A stretch of 53,983 bases of DNA from positions 1-53,983 of the forward strand of contig CAZYQK010000002.1 in assembly GCA_964650245.1 (NCBI GenBank), read 5' to 3'. Both the position numbers and the translations under genes were made by a program. Shown piece by piece: positions 35,346-45,566 of the stretch. Numbering within the stretch: position 1 is the first letter of the stretch; every line of letters starts with the position of its first letter. The notes under the pieces were generated by a model, which was not told the DNA's origin, made no database searches, and worked only from the letters and a program-made list of their open reading frames with translations. The DNA is from WS-2 sp964650245. GTDB taxonomy: Bacteria; Eisenbacteria; RBG-16-71-46.

Positions 35346-35965
35346 ATCCCTGTCCCGAATCCGAGCGCATCCAGGGCTACCTCGACGCGGCGCTGTCCGC
35401 GGACGAGACGCGTCGTCTGCTCGAGCACGCCACCGGCTGCGAGCGCTGCGGGCGGGAGCTCGCGCTCTACCGCCGCGTGGTGCGATCGCTCGAGTCGCTG
35501 CCGCTCCTGGATCCGGGCCCCGCGTTCACCGCCCGGGTGCTGGATCGCGTGCTGCCCTCGCGGGTGCGCCGCCGCTGGCTGCGCGCGCTGGGCCTGAGCT
35601 ACGCCGGCGCGCTCACCGCCACGCTGGCGGGCGTGGTCACGCTCGCCACGCAGCCCGCCACGCGCGCGCTGCTCGAGTCGCTCACCGGCGAGGCGCCGCG
35701 CCGCATCGCGCAGGCCATGATCTTCACGCTCAACGCCCTCAGCTTCTCGGTGCTGAGCGTGGCCGAGGGCGGGAGGCTGCTCGAGGCGACGGGCGAGCGC
35801 CTGGCGCCGCTGGCGCGCGCGACCGGCGCGCTGCTCTCGCACACTTCCATCAGCCTGCCGCTCGCGGTCGCGGTCGCGGCCTGCGCCGCGGTGCTGTGGT
35901 GGATGCGGGCGCGCGGGCGCCATTCCGAAAGGGAGGTCGGCCATGTCGGCGTGCTGGGGTTCTAG
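35342..35965 (+). CDS. Zinc-finger anti-sigma factor
   Basis: A 207-residue membrane protein. The N-terminal zf-HC2 domain carries His29-x3-Cys33-x2-Cys36 in LLEHATGCERCGREL, the anti-sigma ZAS motif. Two to three hydrophobic segments follow (ALGLSYAGALTATLAGVVTL; SLPLAVAVAACAAVLWWM). It should hold the adjacent sigma factor at the inner membrane until a signal releases it. The start overlaps the sigma stop as ATGA, and its end overlaps the next gene by 23 bases. Confidence 0.9.
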   Translation: MNPCPESERIQGYLDAALSADETRRLLEHATGCERCGRELALYRRVVRSLESLPLLDPGPAFTARVLDRVLPSRVRRRWLRALGLSYAGALTATLAGVVTLATQPATRALLESLTGEAPRRIAQAMIFTLNALSFSVLSVAEGGRLLEATGERLAPLARATGALLSHTSISLPLAVAVAACAAVLWWMRARGRHSEREVGHVGVLGF

Positions 35966-37172
35966 CGGGCGGAAGTGGAAGCTGCGGCTCGCGGCGTGGG
36001 CCGCGACGGCGGCGGGGATCGCGATGCTGGCGGCCGGAACGGCCGCCGCGGCGAAGGCGCGCGCGACAGCACCCCGCGACACCTCCCGCACGGTCGGGAA
36101 AATCCTCATCAGCGACGAGGGGATTCGGATCGATGGCCGCGACGCCGGTGACGGCCGCGGCGACGTCGAAATCCACATCGATCGCAATTTCAAGCGGCAC
36201 AGGACCAGGTTTGGCCACGGGCTGCGGGAGAGCACCGACACCGCGGGCGGCGTCACCGTGGTGGGACCCGGGATCGTCATCGACACCGACCAGGCCGGCC
36301 TGGTGCGCGTGTTCGCCGACGCCGAGGTGCCCGCCGGCGAGCGTGTCGAGGGCGACGTGGTCGCGGTGTTCGGCTCGGTCACGGTCAGGGGTCAGGTGGC
36401 CGGCGACGTGGTCGCGGTGTTCGGCTCGGTGCGCCTCGATCCCGGCGCCGCGATCGAGGGAGACGTGGTCGCGATCGGTGGCGTGCTCGACCAGGCACAG
36501 GGCGCGACCGTTGGCGGCGAGAGCGTCTCGCTCGGGTTCTTCCCGATCGCGTGGGGAATCCCCACGCTGCCGGTGCTGCTGTCCGCGATTTTCGCGTGCT
36601 GGCTGCTCTCGCTGTTCGTGGGCTGGCTGACGAGCCTCATCTTCCCGGAGCGCATGCTGCGCGTGGCCACGACTGCGTCGCGCCGCACGGCGGCGTCGCT
36701 CTTCATGGGACTGGTGTCGCTGCCGCTCATGATTTTCGCGGTGATGCTGCTCTTCATCACCGTGATCGGAATTCCCATCGCGCTGCTGATGCCGGTGTTC
36801 TACGTGCTCATGGTGTGGGCGGGCCAGCTCGCCGCGACCTGCGTGCTCGGCAGCAAGATCGTGCGCCGGCCGCTGGGCGGGGCCGGGATGATGGGGCCGC
36901 TGGTCGCCGGCACCCTCTTCGTCGCGATGTTCTTCGTGGTCGGCGCGGCGCTGGCGGCGCCGCCCGGCTTCGTGCGCACCGCGGCGCTCTTCTTCTGCCT
37001 GCTGGGCGTGCTCCTGATCGTGGCGCTCTCGACCGTCGGTGCCGGAGCGGTCCTGCTCTCGCGCATCGGCGCGCACCCTGCCGACGTGCGCTTCGAGCGC
37101 GAGCCGGGCGTCACACAGGTCCAGGCCATGTCCGCGGGTGCGACCGCACCGCCGGCGTCACCCGGGGCCTGA
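35943..37172 (+). CDS. Bactofilin-like polymer-forming membrane protein
   Basis: A 409-residue protein. A signal or first membrane segment (LRLAAWAATAAGIAMLAAGT) leads to a variable domain, then short beta-helical repeats: RVEGDVVAVFGSVTVRGQVA, GDVVAVFGSVRLDPGAAIEG, DVVAIGGVLDQ. These resemble the right-handed beta-helix repeats of bactofilins (DUF583). About five or six membrane helices follow (PVLLSAIFACWLLSLFVGWL onward). This bactofilin-plus-membrane arrangement recurs beside ECF/anti-sigma pairs, but its role (envelope scaffold or stress sensor) is unknown. It is translationally overlapped with the anti-sigma gene, so the three genes act as one operon. Confidence 0.82.
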   Translation: MSACWGSSGRKWKLRLAAWAATAAGIAMLAAGTAAAAKARATAPRDTSRTVGKILISDEGIRIDGRDAGDGRGDVEIHIDRNFKRHRTRFGHGLRESTDTAGGVTVVGPGIVIDTDQAGLVRVFADAEVPAGERVEGDVVAVFGSVTVRGQVAGDVVAVFGSVRLDPGAAIEGDVVAIGGVLDQAQGATVGGESVSLGFFPIAWGIPTLPVLLSAIFACWLLSLFVGWLTSLIFPERMLRVATTASRRTAASLFMGLVSLPLMIFAVMLLFITVIGIPIALLMPVFYVLMVWAGQLAATCVLGSKIVRRPLGGAGMMGPLVAGTLFVAMFFVVGAALAAPPGFVRTAALFFCLLGVLLIVALSTVGAGAVLLSRIGAHPADVRFEREPGVTQVQAMSAGATAPPASPGA

Positions 37173-37433
37173 GCGCAAGTCTCGCCGCAATCCGGACGTT
37201 CTCTCCGGGTCGGCCTCTGGGTGGGGTTTCCCAGGCTCCCCGGGGGCCCTGGGGCGGTTGGCCCACGAACCGGACCCAGGGCCGTTGGCGGCCGCGGACC
37301 GAGCTCCGGCCATCAGCCCCAGGATATCGCCTGACCACAGGCTGCGGCGCCACTTACGGCCGCGGCCGAGCTTCCGCCGCCAGGCCCGCTCACGGCGTTC
37401 CCGGTGGCATGTTTGTGGCCTTTCCAAGTGGGC
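37173..37433. other. Non-coding gap before metallopeptidase
   Basis: About 260 very GC-rich bases. CCCGGGGGCC-type runs can fold locally, but I see no terminator with a T-tract, no recognisable riboswitch and no convincing promoter. Confidence 0.4.
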
Positions 37434-38447
37434 ATGACTTCGCTCGGTCTCACCCGCCGCATGCTCAACGGGTTCCTGCGGGCGCTCGCCTCCGGGGCCC
37501 TGCTCGCCGCGGCGGCGCACGCCCACGAGCTTTCCGCGACCGGCTCGAGGTCCGGGTTCGTGATTCACGGCGCGGCCGAGACGCTCGCCGGCTTCTGCCG
37601 CGCCGACGCCGAGGGCAGGCTATGGCTCGAGCTTCCGGGCGGGACCCGGCAGGAGCTCGTCACCTCGCTCTCGGACCCCGCCATCTCGAACCAGGGCGAC
37701 GGCCGCTTCCACCCGTTCGACGAGCCGGAAGTGCGATCGGCGCTCGCCGCGGTGAGTTTCCCGCTCGGCCGGGTCTCGGCGGAGATCTTCATCCTTCCGT
37801 TCCCGCGGCGTGGTGGCCTCGAGTCGGCCGCCGGCCCCGGGCTAATCCTATTGTCGCCCGGCGTATGGCCCCTCTCGCCCGAGCACCAGCACGCGGAGTT
37901 CACGCACGAGCTCGGTCACGTCGTCCAGTACGCGCTCCTGCCCGACGCCGACGTCGAGCGCTGGAACGTCTACCGCAGGCTGCGCGGCATCGACGACGCG
38001 GCGATCTTCGCTCCGACCGGCGCACACGCGGACCGTCCGCACGAGATCTTCGCAGAGGACTTTCGGATGCTGTTCGGTGACCCGCTCGCCAACTACTCCG
38101 GCTCGATCGAGAACGCGCGCCTCGCGCTCCCGGACGGGATCGCGGGCCTCGAGCGCTTCATGCTCGATTTGGGAGAGGGCGCGCCGCTCCCGGCCGCGCT
38201 CTCCGGCTTCCCCAACCCGGCGCGGGGCCCGGTGCTGTTCTCGCGGCCCGGCGGCGTGGCGGCGCACCTCGAGCTGTTCGACCTCTCGGGCCGGCGCGTC
38301 GCGGCGGTGGCACCCGACGTCGCCGCGGGAATCGTGAGCTGGAGCTGGGACGGTCGCGGTGGCAATGGGCGCCGGGTGGGCCCGGGCGTGGTGTTCGCGC
38401 GCGTCCGCGGCACCGGCGAGAGCACGCGGATCTCGCTACTGCCCTGA
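37434..38447 (+). CDS. Exported zinc metallopeptidase-like protein with FlgD-like C-terminal domain
   Basis: A 337-residue secreted protein. A signal peptide (LNGFLRALASGALLAAAAHA) precedes a domain with the zinc motif HELGH in HAEFTHELGHVVQYALLP; the third ligand may be in HEIFAEDFRML. The final 85 residues (GFPNPARGPVLFSRPGG to RISLLP) form an Ig-like FlgD/T9SS-type tail with LELFDLSGRRV and WDGRGGNGRRVGPGVVFARV, common at the C-terminus of secreted proteins in FCB-type bacteria. The ATG at 37434 starts the signal peptide. Its 3' end overlaps the convergent DUF4390 gene by 12 bases. Substrate unknown. Confidence 0.75.
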   Translation: MTSLGLTRRMLNGFLRALASGALLAAAAHAHELSATGSRSGFVIHGAAETLAGFCRADAEGRLWLELPGGTRQELVTSLSDPAISNQGDGRFHPFDEPEVRSALAAVSFPLGRVSAEIFILPFPRRGGLESAAGPGLILLSPGVWPLSPEHQHAEFTHELGHVVQYALLPDADVERWNVYRRLRGIDDAAIFAPTGAHADRPHEIFAEDFRMLFGDPLANYSGSIENARLALPDGIAGLERFMLDLGEGAPLPAALSGFPNPARGPVLFSRPGGVAAHLELFDLSGRRVAAVAPDVAAGIVSWSWDGRGGNGRRVGPGVVFARVRGTGESTRISLLP

Positions 38448-39149
38448 GCCCGGGGGCTCCTCCGGGAAGAGGGTTCGCAGCTCGAATTCGGGCGAGATGG
38501 CGCGCGCCTTTTGATCGCCGAAGCCGACGAAGTTCCGCACCGCGTCGAACACCGAGCGCGGCAGCTCGGTGATGATGCCGAATCCGGCGCTGCGCTTCTG
38601 CTCGACCTCGCCCGAGAGCCAGCCTTCTATCGCCGCGACGTCCTCGACCGAGAGCGGCTTCAGGGTCGCCACCACCACGACGTAGTAGCGCGCGCCGGGC
38701 TCGAGCCGTCCCACCCGCCCCAGCCGAAGCGCGATCGGCCGCGAGAGCGCGGCGCTCACCGAGTCGAGCGAGGACGCGCCGAATCCCGGCACCCCGCGGC
38801 GCTCGAGGCGGTAGACGCGCGACCAGACGTCGAAGTGGATGCGCAGCTCGGAGTCAAAGCTGGTCTCGAGCCGGTCGAACCAGGCGTTGCGCCGGCGCCA
38901 CAGCTCGGCGTGCAGCCGCAGCGTGGCGGGCATCCCGCGCGACAGGCTCTCGGCGACCCGCGGCTCGAAAATCTCTCCCAGGCGCACGTCGGTCCACACG
39001 TAGCCGGCGCGCTCGCGGTTGGCGAGCACCTCGACCTCGAGCGCCCGGGCCGAGGCCGCCGCGGCCACCGCGAGCGCGGCGACCAGGCTCAGCACGCGGC
39101 GGGCCCGGGCGGGGCTCCGGGGCGGTCGATGGGGGAGCGGGGGGAGCAC
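38436..39149 (-). CDS. DUF4390 family exported protein
   Basis: A 237-residue protein with a signal peptide (ARRVLSLVAALAVAAAASARA) and the DUF4390 pattern: an N-terminal strand set, TLRLHAELWRRRNAWFDRLE, IHFDVWSRVYRLERRG, and YYVVVVATLKPLSVEDVAAI followed by EGWLSGE. Function is unknown. In other bacteria DUF4390 genes often sit beside NtrY-like sensor kinases, as here, where it is the last gene of the ntrY-ntrX-D15-DUF4390 run. It may modulate or be regulated by that system. It begins 15 bases after the D15 gene. Confidence 0.85.
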   Translation of the reverse strand: MLPPLPHRPPRSPARARRVLSLVAALAVAAAASARALEVEVLANRERAGYVWTDVRLGEIFEPRVAESLSRGMPATLRLHAELWRRRNAWFDRLETSFDSELRIHFDVWSRVYRLERRGVPGFGASSLDSVSAALSRPIALRLGRVGRLEPGARYYVVVVATLKPLSVEDVAAIEGWLSGEVEQKRSAGFGIITELPRSVFDAVRNFVGFGDQKARAISPEFELRTLFPEEPPGSGQ

Positions 39150-39164
39150 GCGGAGGCCGGGCGG

Positions 39165-40559
39165 TCAGAATGGCCGCTTGAGTCGCACGCTGATCACGAA
39201 GTCCGAGTCGGGGTCCTGCAGGTTGCGGGCGAAGTAGACGCGCAGGTTGTCCTCCGAGGTGCCCAGCCCGAACCCGCCGTCGGCCTGGATCTGCTGACGG
39301 TCCGGATCCCAGGAGTGACTCGGGTTGGACCACGCGCGGCCCGCGTCCACGAACGCGATCGCCTGCAGGCCGCATTCCATCGCGAGCGCGCGCAGGCGCC
39401 GCAGGTCGATCACGTATTCGGCCTGCGCCAGCACCATCTGGTCGCCACGATAGTCCGCGAACGCATGGGCCCGCAGGCCGTCGACGCCGCCCACCGTGAA
39501 CTGTTTCTGGCGCGGGAGCCGCCCTGCCAGCGTGTGGCCGCCCGCGAGGCGGAGCGCCAGCGTGGAAGCGGGTGTCAGTCGGACCACGCTCCGCACGTCG
39601 CCCAGCGCGCGGGCGTAGTCGAAATCGCCCCGGAGGTCGGCGCCGGCGCGCTCGAATTCGATCCAGTGATAGAGCCCGGCGCGCGTGCGGCGGGTGCCGT
39701 GCGCGAGCCGTTCGAGCCGGACCGTGAAGGCGTGGGCCTCGCCCACCTCCACGCTCGGATTGGCGCGCAGCGCTCGCTCGCCGTGGAGCCACGAGCGGGT
39801 GCCGCGGTCGGTGGCCAGCGAATCGAAGTGATCGTTGCGCACGTGGATACTGACGGTCGAGAAGTCCGGCACCCGCCACGACAGGTACGCGCCGAAGCCT
39901 TCGCGCTCGAAATAGTCACGGTAGTCCTGGCGGCCGAGCAGCAGCGCGAGGCTGTTTTCGGTGTCGTCCACCTGCTGCAGCTCGCTGTGGTCGGTGCGGC
40001 GCGCCATCGAGAATCCGAGCGCGAGCCGGCCGGGAGGGAGCAGCGGCTGCTCGAGCTGGAGGCCGTAGAGCACGCGCTCGCGGCCGAAGGCGTATTCGAT
40101 CAACGCCCCGAGCCTCGGCATCATGGTCTCGGGCTGCTGCAGCTGGTGGCCGAGCCCGAGGCGGAGGCGATCTACGCGGTTGTAGTCCGCGCGCAGCGCC
40201 GTGCGCTCGTGCTTCCCGCCGGCCGATCGCCACTGGGCGGGGTCGGTGAGCAGGTTGTCGCCGAAGGGCGCCCGCAGCCACTCGTCGTCGAATAGCGTCA
40301 CTTCGGCCTCGGCATCGGGCCCGGCTTCGGTGGCGAGCGTCTCGGCCGCGAACGGCGTGAACTCGAACACCTGGCGGGTGGTGTCCGCGTCCACCGCGGA
40401 GTCGGCAGCCGCGCCCGCGCCCGCGATGGCCCGGAATGAGAGGGTGGAGCCGGCGAGCGTGGCGCGCGGCGGCGCGGCGCGGGCGATGGGGGCGGCGCCC
40501 ACGCACGCGAGCGTGGCGCCAAGTGCGAGCACGAGCGGAATCGACTTCAGGGTGGTCAC
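39165..40559 (-). CDS. Outer-membrane beta-barrel protein, BamA/D15 surface-antigen type without POTRA
   Basis: A 464-residue protein. The GTG at 40559 is preferred: AGGAGG lies four bases upstream and a clean signal peptide (MTTLKSIPLVLALGATLACV to ARA) follows; ATG codons further upstream lack ribosome sites. The mature N-terminus has a short linker rather than POTRA repeats. The rest forms amphipathic strands, with QKQFTVGGVDGLRAHAFADY and GLQAIAFVDAGRAW matching the D15/Omp85 C-terminal signature, and it ends LKRPF with a terminal Phe. Barrel size suggests 14-16 strands. It may be a patatin-like or TamA-derived pore; function unknown. It follows the NtrYX genes after 295 bases. Confidence 0.83.
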   Translation of the reverse strand: MTTLKSIPLVLALGATLACVGAAPIARAAPPRATLAGSTLSFRAIAGAGAAADSAVDADTTRQVFEFTPFAAETLATEAGPDAEAEVTLFDDEWLRAPFGDNLLTDPAQWRSAGGKHERTALRADYNRVDRLRLGLGHQLQQPETMMPRLGALIEYAFGRERVLYGLQLEQPLLPPGRLALGFSMARRTDHSELQQVDDTENSLALLLGRQDYRDYFEREGFGAYLSWRVPDFSTVSIHVRNDHFDSLATDRGTRSWLHGERALRANPSVEVGEAHAFTVRLERLAHGTRRTRAGLYHWIEFERAGADLRGDFDYARALGDVRSVVRLTPASTLALRLAGGHTLAGRLPRQKQFTVGGVDGLRAHAFADYRGDQMVLAQAEYVIDLRRLRALAMECGLQAIAFVDAGRAWSNPSHSWDPDRQQIQADGGFGLGTSEDNLRVYFARNLQDPDSDFVISVRLKRPF

Positions 40560-40854
40560 GGTGCCTCCTGGCGAGAGCATGGGGGAGAACCAGCTCTTCA
40601 AGAGCCTTGCAAACTCCATGCGCGGCACGCGAGCCGCGCCCCGTCGCGGAACGCAGCGCCCCGCGCAGTCCGGCCCCGTCCGCCGGCCCAACCGGGCACT
40701 CCGGTTGTGGCGCCGCCGCCACGCCGTGTGGCGGCGGGTCGCGTTCGCGCGCGGCCGCCCGCCGGAGGCGCTGCCCTTCGCGTGGATGCCGCCCGCTCGC
40801 GCGGCCGCGAACCCGCTCCGGGGGCGTCCGCGCGTTCGGAGCGGGCCGCTTCCG

Positions 40855-42201
<1,347 letters not shown>

Positions 42202-42213
42202 GCGTTCGCGGCC

Positions 42214-43728
42214 CTAGGGGCCGCCCTCCTCCAGCAGCGGAAGGGCGAGGCGCGCGAACGCGCCGCCCCCTTCCCGGTTGGCCAGCACCACCCCGCCCCG
42301 GTGCTGGGCCGCGATGTCCCGCACCAGCGAGAGGCCGAGCCCGCTGCTCCGCTTCTTGGTGCTGACATAGGGCTCGAATACCTTCTGGCCCAGTTCCGCC
42401 GGCAGCCCCGGGCCGCGGTCGAGAATCTCGAGCACGGCCTGGCCTTCCGCCGCATAAGTGCGGACCTCGACGCGCCCGCCGCGCGGGCTCGCCTCGCATG
42501 CGTTCAGTAGCAGGTTGTGGATCGCGCGGGACAGTAGCAGAGAATCGCCCCGCATCATGAGCGGGGGTCCGGTCGCGATCGCGACCTCCACGCCCTGGTG
42601 CTCGTGCATGCCCGCGGCCGCGCGCGTGACCTCGGTGAGATCGAGTGGCTCGAAGCGCGGCTCGGGCAGCCGCGCGTACTGCGAGAACTGCTCGGCGAGC
42701 CGGCTCAGCTGGTCCACACCGCGTTCGAGCGCGGCCAGGCTGTCGCGCACGGCGTCGCGTTGCTCCGGGGGCACGAGGTCGGCGCGCGCCGCCAGCCGGT
42801 GCAGCGAGAGCGCCATCGGCGTGAGGATGTTCTTGAACTCGTGCGCCAGCCGGCGCGCGACTTCGCGCCACACCGCCTCGCGCTCCGCCCGCTGGAGCGA
42901 CTCACGCGCGGCCTCGAGGCCCGCGGTCATCGCGTTGAACCCGTGACCCAGCGTGCGCAGCTCGCGCGCGCCCGAGGGCGTCACCCGTGTGGCGAGATCG
43001 CCCGCGGCCACCCGCTCGAACGCGGCCGCGAGCCCGGCCAGCGGGCGCGCCATGCCACGCGCCAGCCGGGCGGCCAGCAACAGCGCGAGCGCGAAGAGCC
43101 CGAGCACCAGCAGCCAGACCAGGATCCACACGTACTGGCGCTGGAGCGCGACCAGCACGCCGAGCTGACCGTAGCGGCTGACGCCGGTGCCGACTTCCTC
43201 CACCTGACTGAAGAAGTCGGGCGGTACCCACAGGCCGACGACCAGCACACCGCCGTCGCGCAGGACAGCGACCGCGGCCAGCGCGCCCTGCCCGGAGTGG
43301 ACGACGCGGCTCGAATCCACAGAGCTGGCGATCTCAGCAGAGAGGTCGGGCGCGGCGGGGGCGATCACGCCGGTCGGCGTGAGCTGCTCCTCCAGCGCGA
43401 GCCCGCTTCGGGCAGGGCGGTAGATCTGGAGGAAATCGAGACCGGCGTCGCGCAGCGACTCGCGCACGACGTCGCGCTCGGCCTCGCTCCGCGGCCCCAT
43501 GGGGAATCGTTCCGCGAGCGCGTCGGCCTGCGAGAGCGTGGTGGCCTCAACCCGGGTGAGCGCCGTGCGCGTCGCCTCGAGCGCCGAGGAGAGCGCGCGG
43601 CTCACTCCCGGGCGAAACCAGCGATCGGCCGAGCGTTCCAGCTGGACCAGCGTGAAACCGGTGTAGACCGCGATCGGAATCAGGGCGAACGCGATGAGCG
43701 CCAGGGTGAGACGGGTGCGCAGCCTCAT
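42214..43728 (-). CDS. NtrY-like sensor histidine kinase
   Basis: A 504-residue membrane kinase. A first helix (LTLALIAFALIPIAVYTGFT), a periplasmic sensor region (about 30-190), a second helix (ILVWLLVLGLFALALLLAA), HAMP (GMARPLAGLAAAFERVAAGD), HisKA with the phosphorylated His in RLAHEFKNILTPMALSLHRL, and HATPase_c with NLLLNACEA, DRGPGLP and GLGLSLVRDI. The H-E-F-K-N-x-L-T-P form of the H box is that of NtrY-type kinases. The ATG at 43728 removes an Arg/Ala-rich head with no homology. It is in an operon with the response regulator. The signal is unknown. Confidence 0.93.
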   Translation of the reverse strand: MRLRTRLTLALIAFALIPIAVYTGFTLVQLERSADRWFRPGVSRALSSALEATRTALTRVEATTLSQADALAERFPMGPRSEAERDVVRESLRDAGLDFLQIYRPARSGLALEEQLTPTGVIAPAAPDLSAEIASSVDSSRVVHSGQGALAAVAVLRDGGVLVVGLWVPPDFFSQVEEVGTGVSRYGQLGVLVALQRQYVWILVWLLVLGLFALALLLAARLARGMARPLAGLAAAFERVAAGDLATRVTPSGARELRTLGHGFNAMTAGLEAARESLQRAEREAVWREVARRLAHEFKNILTPMALSLHRLAARADLVPPEQRDAVRDSLAALERGVDQLSRLAEQFSQYARLPEPRFEPLDLTEVTRAAAGMHEHQGVEVAIATGPPLMMRGDSLLLSRAIHNLLLNACEASPRGGRVEVRTYAAEGQAVLEILDRGPGLPAELGQKVFEPYVSTKKRSSGLGLSLVRDIAAQHRGGVVLANREGGGAFARLALPLLEEGGP

Positions 43729-43849
43729 CGCGGCCGGAATCGTGGATGCCGGCGCGTGGCGGGCGCGCGAGACCCGGGGCGCAGCGCGCGGGGCCGACCG
43801 CACTCGCGCATCATCTCCGCCCCTCCACAGGTGGAACGCGGATCCGGGA

Positions 43850-44926
43850 TCAGGTGCTCAGACCGCCAAGCTGCCCGCACGCGGCCCAGATCTCGCCCCC
43901 CATCGTCTGGCGCACGGTCACCGCCGGCGCTCGCGGGTAGAGGCTCAGCGCGAAATCCTTGACCGCTTCGGGGCTCGGGCGCCGGTAGCCGAGCCCGGGC
44001 ACGGGGTTGTACGGAATGAGGTTTATCTTGCTCGGCAGTTCTCGCGCGATGGCGCTCAGGCGCTCGGCGTCCTGCGCGCTGTCATTCACGCCCGCCATCA
44101 GCGTGTACTCGATAGTGACGCGCCGCCCGCTGCGCCGGCCGTAGTCGCGCGCCGCCGCGAGCAGCTCGCGCAGCGGCCAGCGGCGATTGACCGGAACCAG
44201 CTGGTCACGAAGCTCGTCGGTCGTGGCGTGAAGCGAGATCGCGAGGCCGAGCGGAAGGCCCTCTTCGGCCAGCTGTCGCATCTGCGGCACCAGTCCGCTG
44301 GTCGAGACCGTGATGCGCCGCGCGCCCATGTTGAGACCGCGCTCGTCGTGGAGGATGCGGATGGATTCCACCACCGGCGCGTAGTTGGCCAGCGGCTCGC
44401 CCATTCCCATGAAGACGATGTTGAAGCGGTCGTCCCGCCAGTGGTTGAAGTCGCCCATCGCGACCACCTGGGCCACGATTTCCTCCGCCTTGAGATTGCG
44501 CTCGAGCCCCATCAGGCCGGTGGCGCAGAACGAGCACTTGAGCGCGCATCCCACCTGGCTCGAAAGGCAGAACGTCAGCCGCCTCGAGGTGCGCATCGAC
44601 ACGCACTCCACCCGCGCGCCGTCCACGAGCTCGAGGACGAACTTGTGCGTGGATCCGTCGGCGGTTCCGAGGACGGACGCCACCCGCGGCAGCGAGAGGT
44701 CGCACATCCCCTCCAGGCTGCGCCGAAGCGCGAGCGGCAGATTGGTCATCCCCTCGGGCCGGTATTCGTGTTTCCGATAGACCCATGAGTAGAGCTGCCC
44801 GGCCCGGTAGGCGGGCAGGCCCCGGTCACCGAGGTGGCCGGCGAGCCGCTCGTGGCTCAGGCCGTAGAAGCTCGGGCGGGTGGCGGGTGAGCCGCTGGCG
44901 TGGTGGGAGCGGATGGGCTGGTTCAT
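43850..44926 (-). CDS. rlmN: 23S rRNA/tRNA adenine C2-methyltransferase
   Basis: A 358-residue radical SAM enzyme that methylates C2 of A2503 in 23S rRNA and A37 in some tRNAs. The [4Fe-4S] ligands are Cys127, Cys131 and Cys134 in VGCALKCSFCATG. Cys350 near the end (EIWAACGQL) is the methyl-carrying Cys that resolves the protein-RNA adduct. Other family segments: GMGEPLANYAPV, RITVSTSGLVPQMRQLAEEG, ISLHATTDELRDQLVPVNRR. The ATG at 44926 is used because the longer frame reads through the divergent arsR promoter and gene. Its own promoter is 20 bases upstream. Confidence 0.96.
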   Translation of the reverse strand: MNQPIRSHHASGSPATRPSFYGLSHERLAGHLGDRGLPAYRAGQLYSWVYRKHEYRPEGMTNLPLALRRSLEGMCDLSLPRVASVLGTADGSTHKFVLELVDGARVECVSMRTSRRLTFCLSSQVGCALKCSFCATGLMGLERNLKAEEIVAQVVAMGDFNHWRDDRFNIVFMGMGEPLANYAPVVESIRILHDERGLNMGARRITVSTSGLVPQMRQLAEEGLPLGLAISLHATTDELRDQLVPVNRRWPLRELLAAARDYGRRSGRRVTIEYTLMAGVNDSAQDAERLSAIARELPSKINLIPYNPVPGLGYRRPSPEAVKDFALSLYPRAPAVTVRQTMGGEIWAACGQLGGLST

Positions 44927-44946
44927 GGCGGGAGCGTGACGGCCGC

Positions 44947-44976
44947 AAGGTAGCAAAGGCAATCGCTTGCGGTCAA
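44947..44976 (-). promoter_or_regulatory. Promoter of rlmN
   Basis: TTGACC (44976-44971), 18-base spacer, TACCTT (44952-44947) preceded by TGC, on the minus strand. Predicted +1 near 44940, a 14-base leader. It overlaps the arsR promoter region on the other strand. Confidence 0.6.
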
Positions 44977-44995
44977 CGCGGCGCGATGATATGCA
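44967..44995 (+). promoter_or_regulatory. Promoter of arsR-like gene
   Basis: TTGCGG (44967-44972), 17-base spacer, TATGCA (44990-44995). Predicted +1 is near 45002, about four bases before the ATG at 45006. It is back-to-back with the rlmN promoter. Confidence 0.45.
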
Positions 44996-45005
44996 TGCCC
45001 ATGCA
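44992..45005. promoter_or_regulatory. Candidate ArsR operator (inverted repeat)
   Basis: TGCATG-CC-CATGCA is a perfect 6-base inverted repeat overlapping the predicted -10 and +1 of the arsR-like gene and touching its start codon, the classic place for autorepression. Similar TGCATA repeats occur inside the downstream ppx gene (46170-46188). Confidence 0.5.
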
Positions 45006-45566
45006 ATGGACGGCATCGATCTGCGAACGCGCCGTACGCTCGCCTGCCTCGGCGACGCTTCCCGCTTCCAGCTCGTCCAATCCCTGCTACTGGACGAACG
45101 CTGCGTGAGCGACCTCGCGCACGAAGTGGGGCTGTCGCAGTCGTGCACCACGCGCCACCTCCAGTCCCTCCAGCGCGAGGGGCTGGTGTGCGGAACGCGC
45201 AGTGGAAAGCGCGTGATGTTTCGGCTCTGCCTCGATCAACCCCGGGTGCGCGAGCTGCTGGCATGGGCCACCGGTGAGATGGCGGCGGATGCCGCGCCCG
45301 AGCCCTCTCGAGCCATGTTCAACGCCGAGGGAGCTGCCAGGCGGAGGGGATCGCGCCGGTCACAGCGAAGGCGACGGCGATCGGACGCGAGTCCGAATCG
45401 GAAACTTCGGCCCGGGCCCGCGCGCATTACGGCCGCCACAGTCGCGGCGCCTTTGCCCGCGGCCGGCGCGGACCGCACCACACCTGCACCCACCGCGCTC
45501 GGGACGCAGGAGCATCCCATGCCGGCCGCGCAGAGGCCGGGCGACATGGAGGACTGGCTGTTATGA
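45006..45566 (+). CDS. ArsR-family winged-helix regulator with basic C-terminal tail
   Basis: A 186-residue protein. The winged helix (about 1-95) is ArsR-like: TLACLGDASRFQLVQSLLLD, VSDLAHEVGLSQSCTTRHLQ (recognition helix) and LVCGTRSGKRVMFRLCLD (wing). Cysteines at about positions 12, 31, 46, 61 and 73 do not form the ArsR metal site CVC, so the effector is unclear. Unusually, about 85 residues of basic, Arg-rich then Ala/Pro-rich sequence follow (RRRGSRRSQRRRRRSD), probably disordered and perhaps nucleic-acid or polyphosphate binding. The ATG at 45006 is chosen from promoter position; the frame opens at 44967. It overlaps ppx as ATGA. Confidence 0.8.
   Translation: MDGIDLRTRRTLACLGDASRFQLVQSLLLDERCVSDLAHEVGLSQSCTTRHLQSLQREGLVCGTRSGKRVMFRLCLDQPRVRELLAWATGEMAADAAPEPSRAMFNAEGAARRRGSRRSQRRRRRSDASPNRKLRPGPARITAATVAAPLPAAGADRTTPAPTALGTQEHPMPAAQRPGDMEDWLL

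Noticed and set aside
37173..37433. Riboswitch or leader RNA before the metallopeptidase
   Set aside because: No recognised aptamer core; only GC-rich self-complementarity.
40560..40854. Sigma-54 promoter for the D15 gene on the minus strand
   Set aside because: A TTTGCA -12-like element exists, but there is no GG at the required 10-base spacing.
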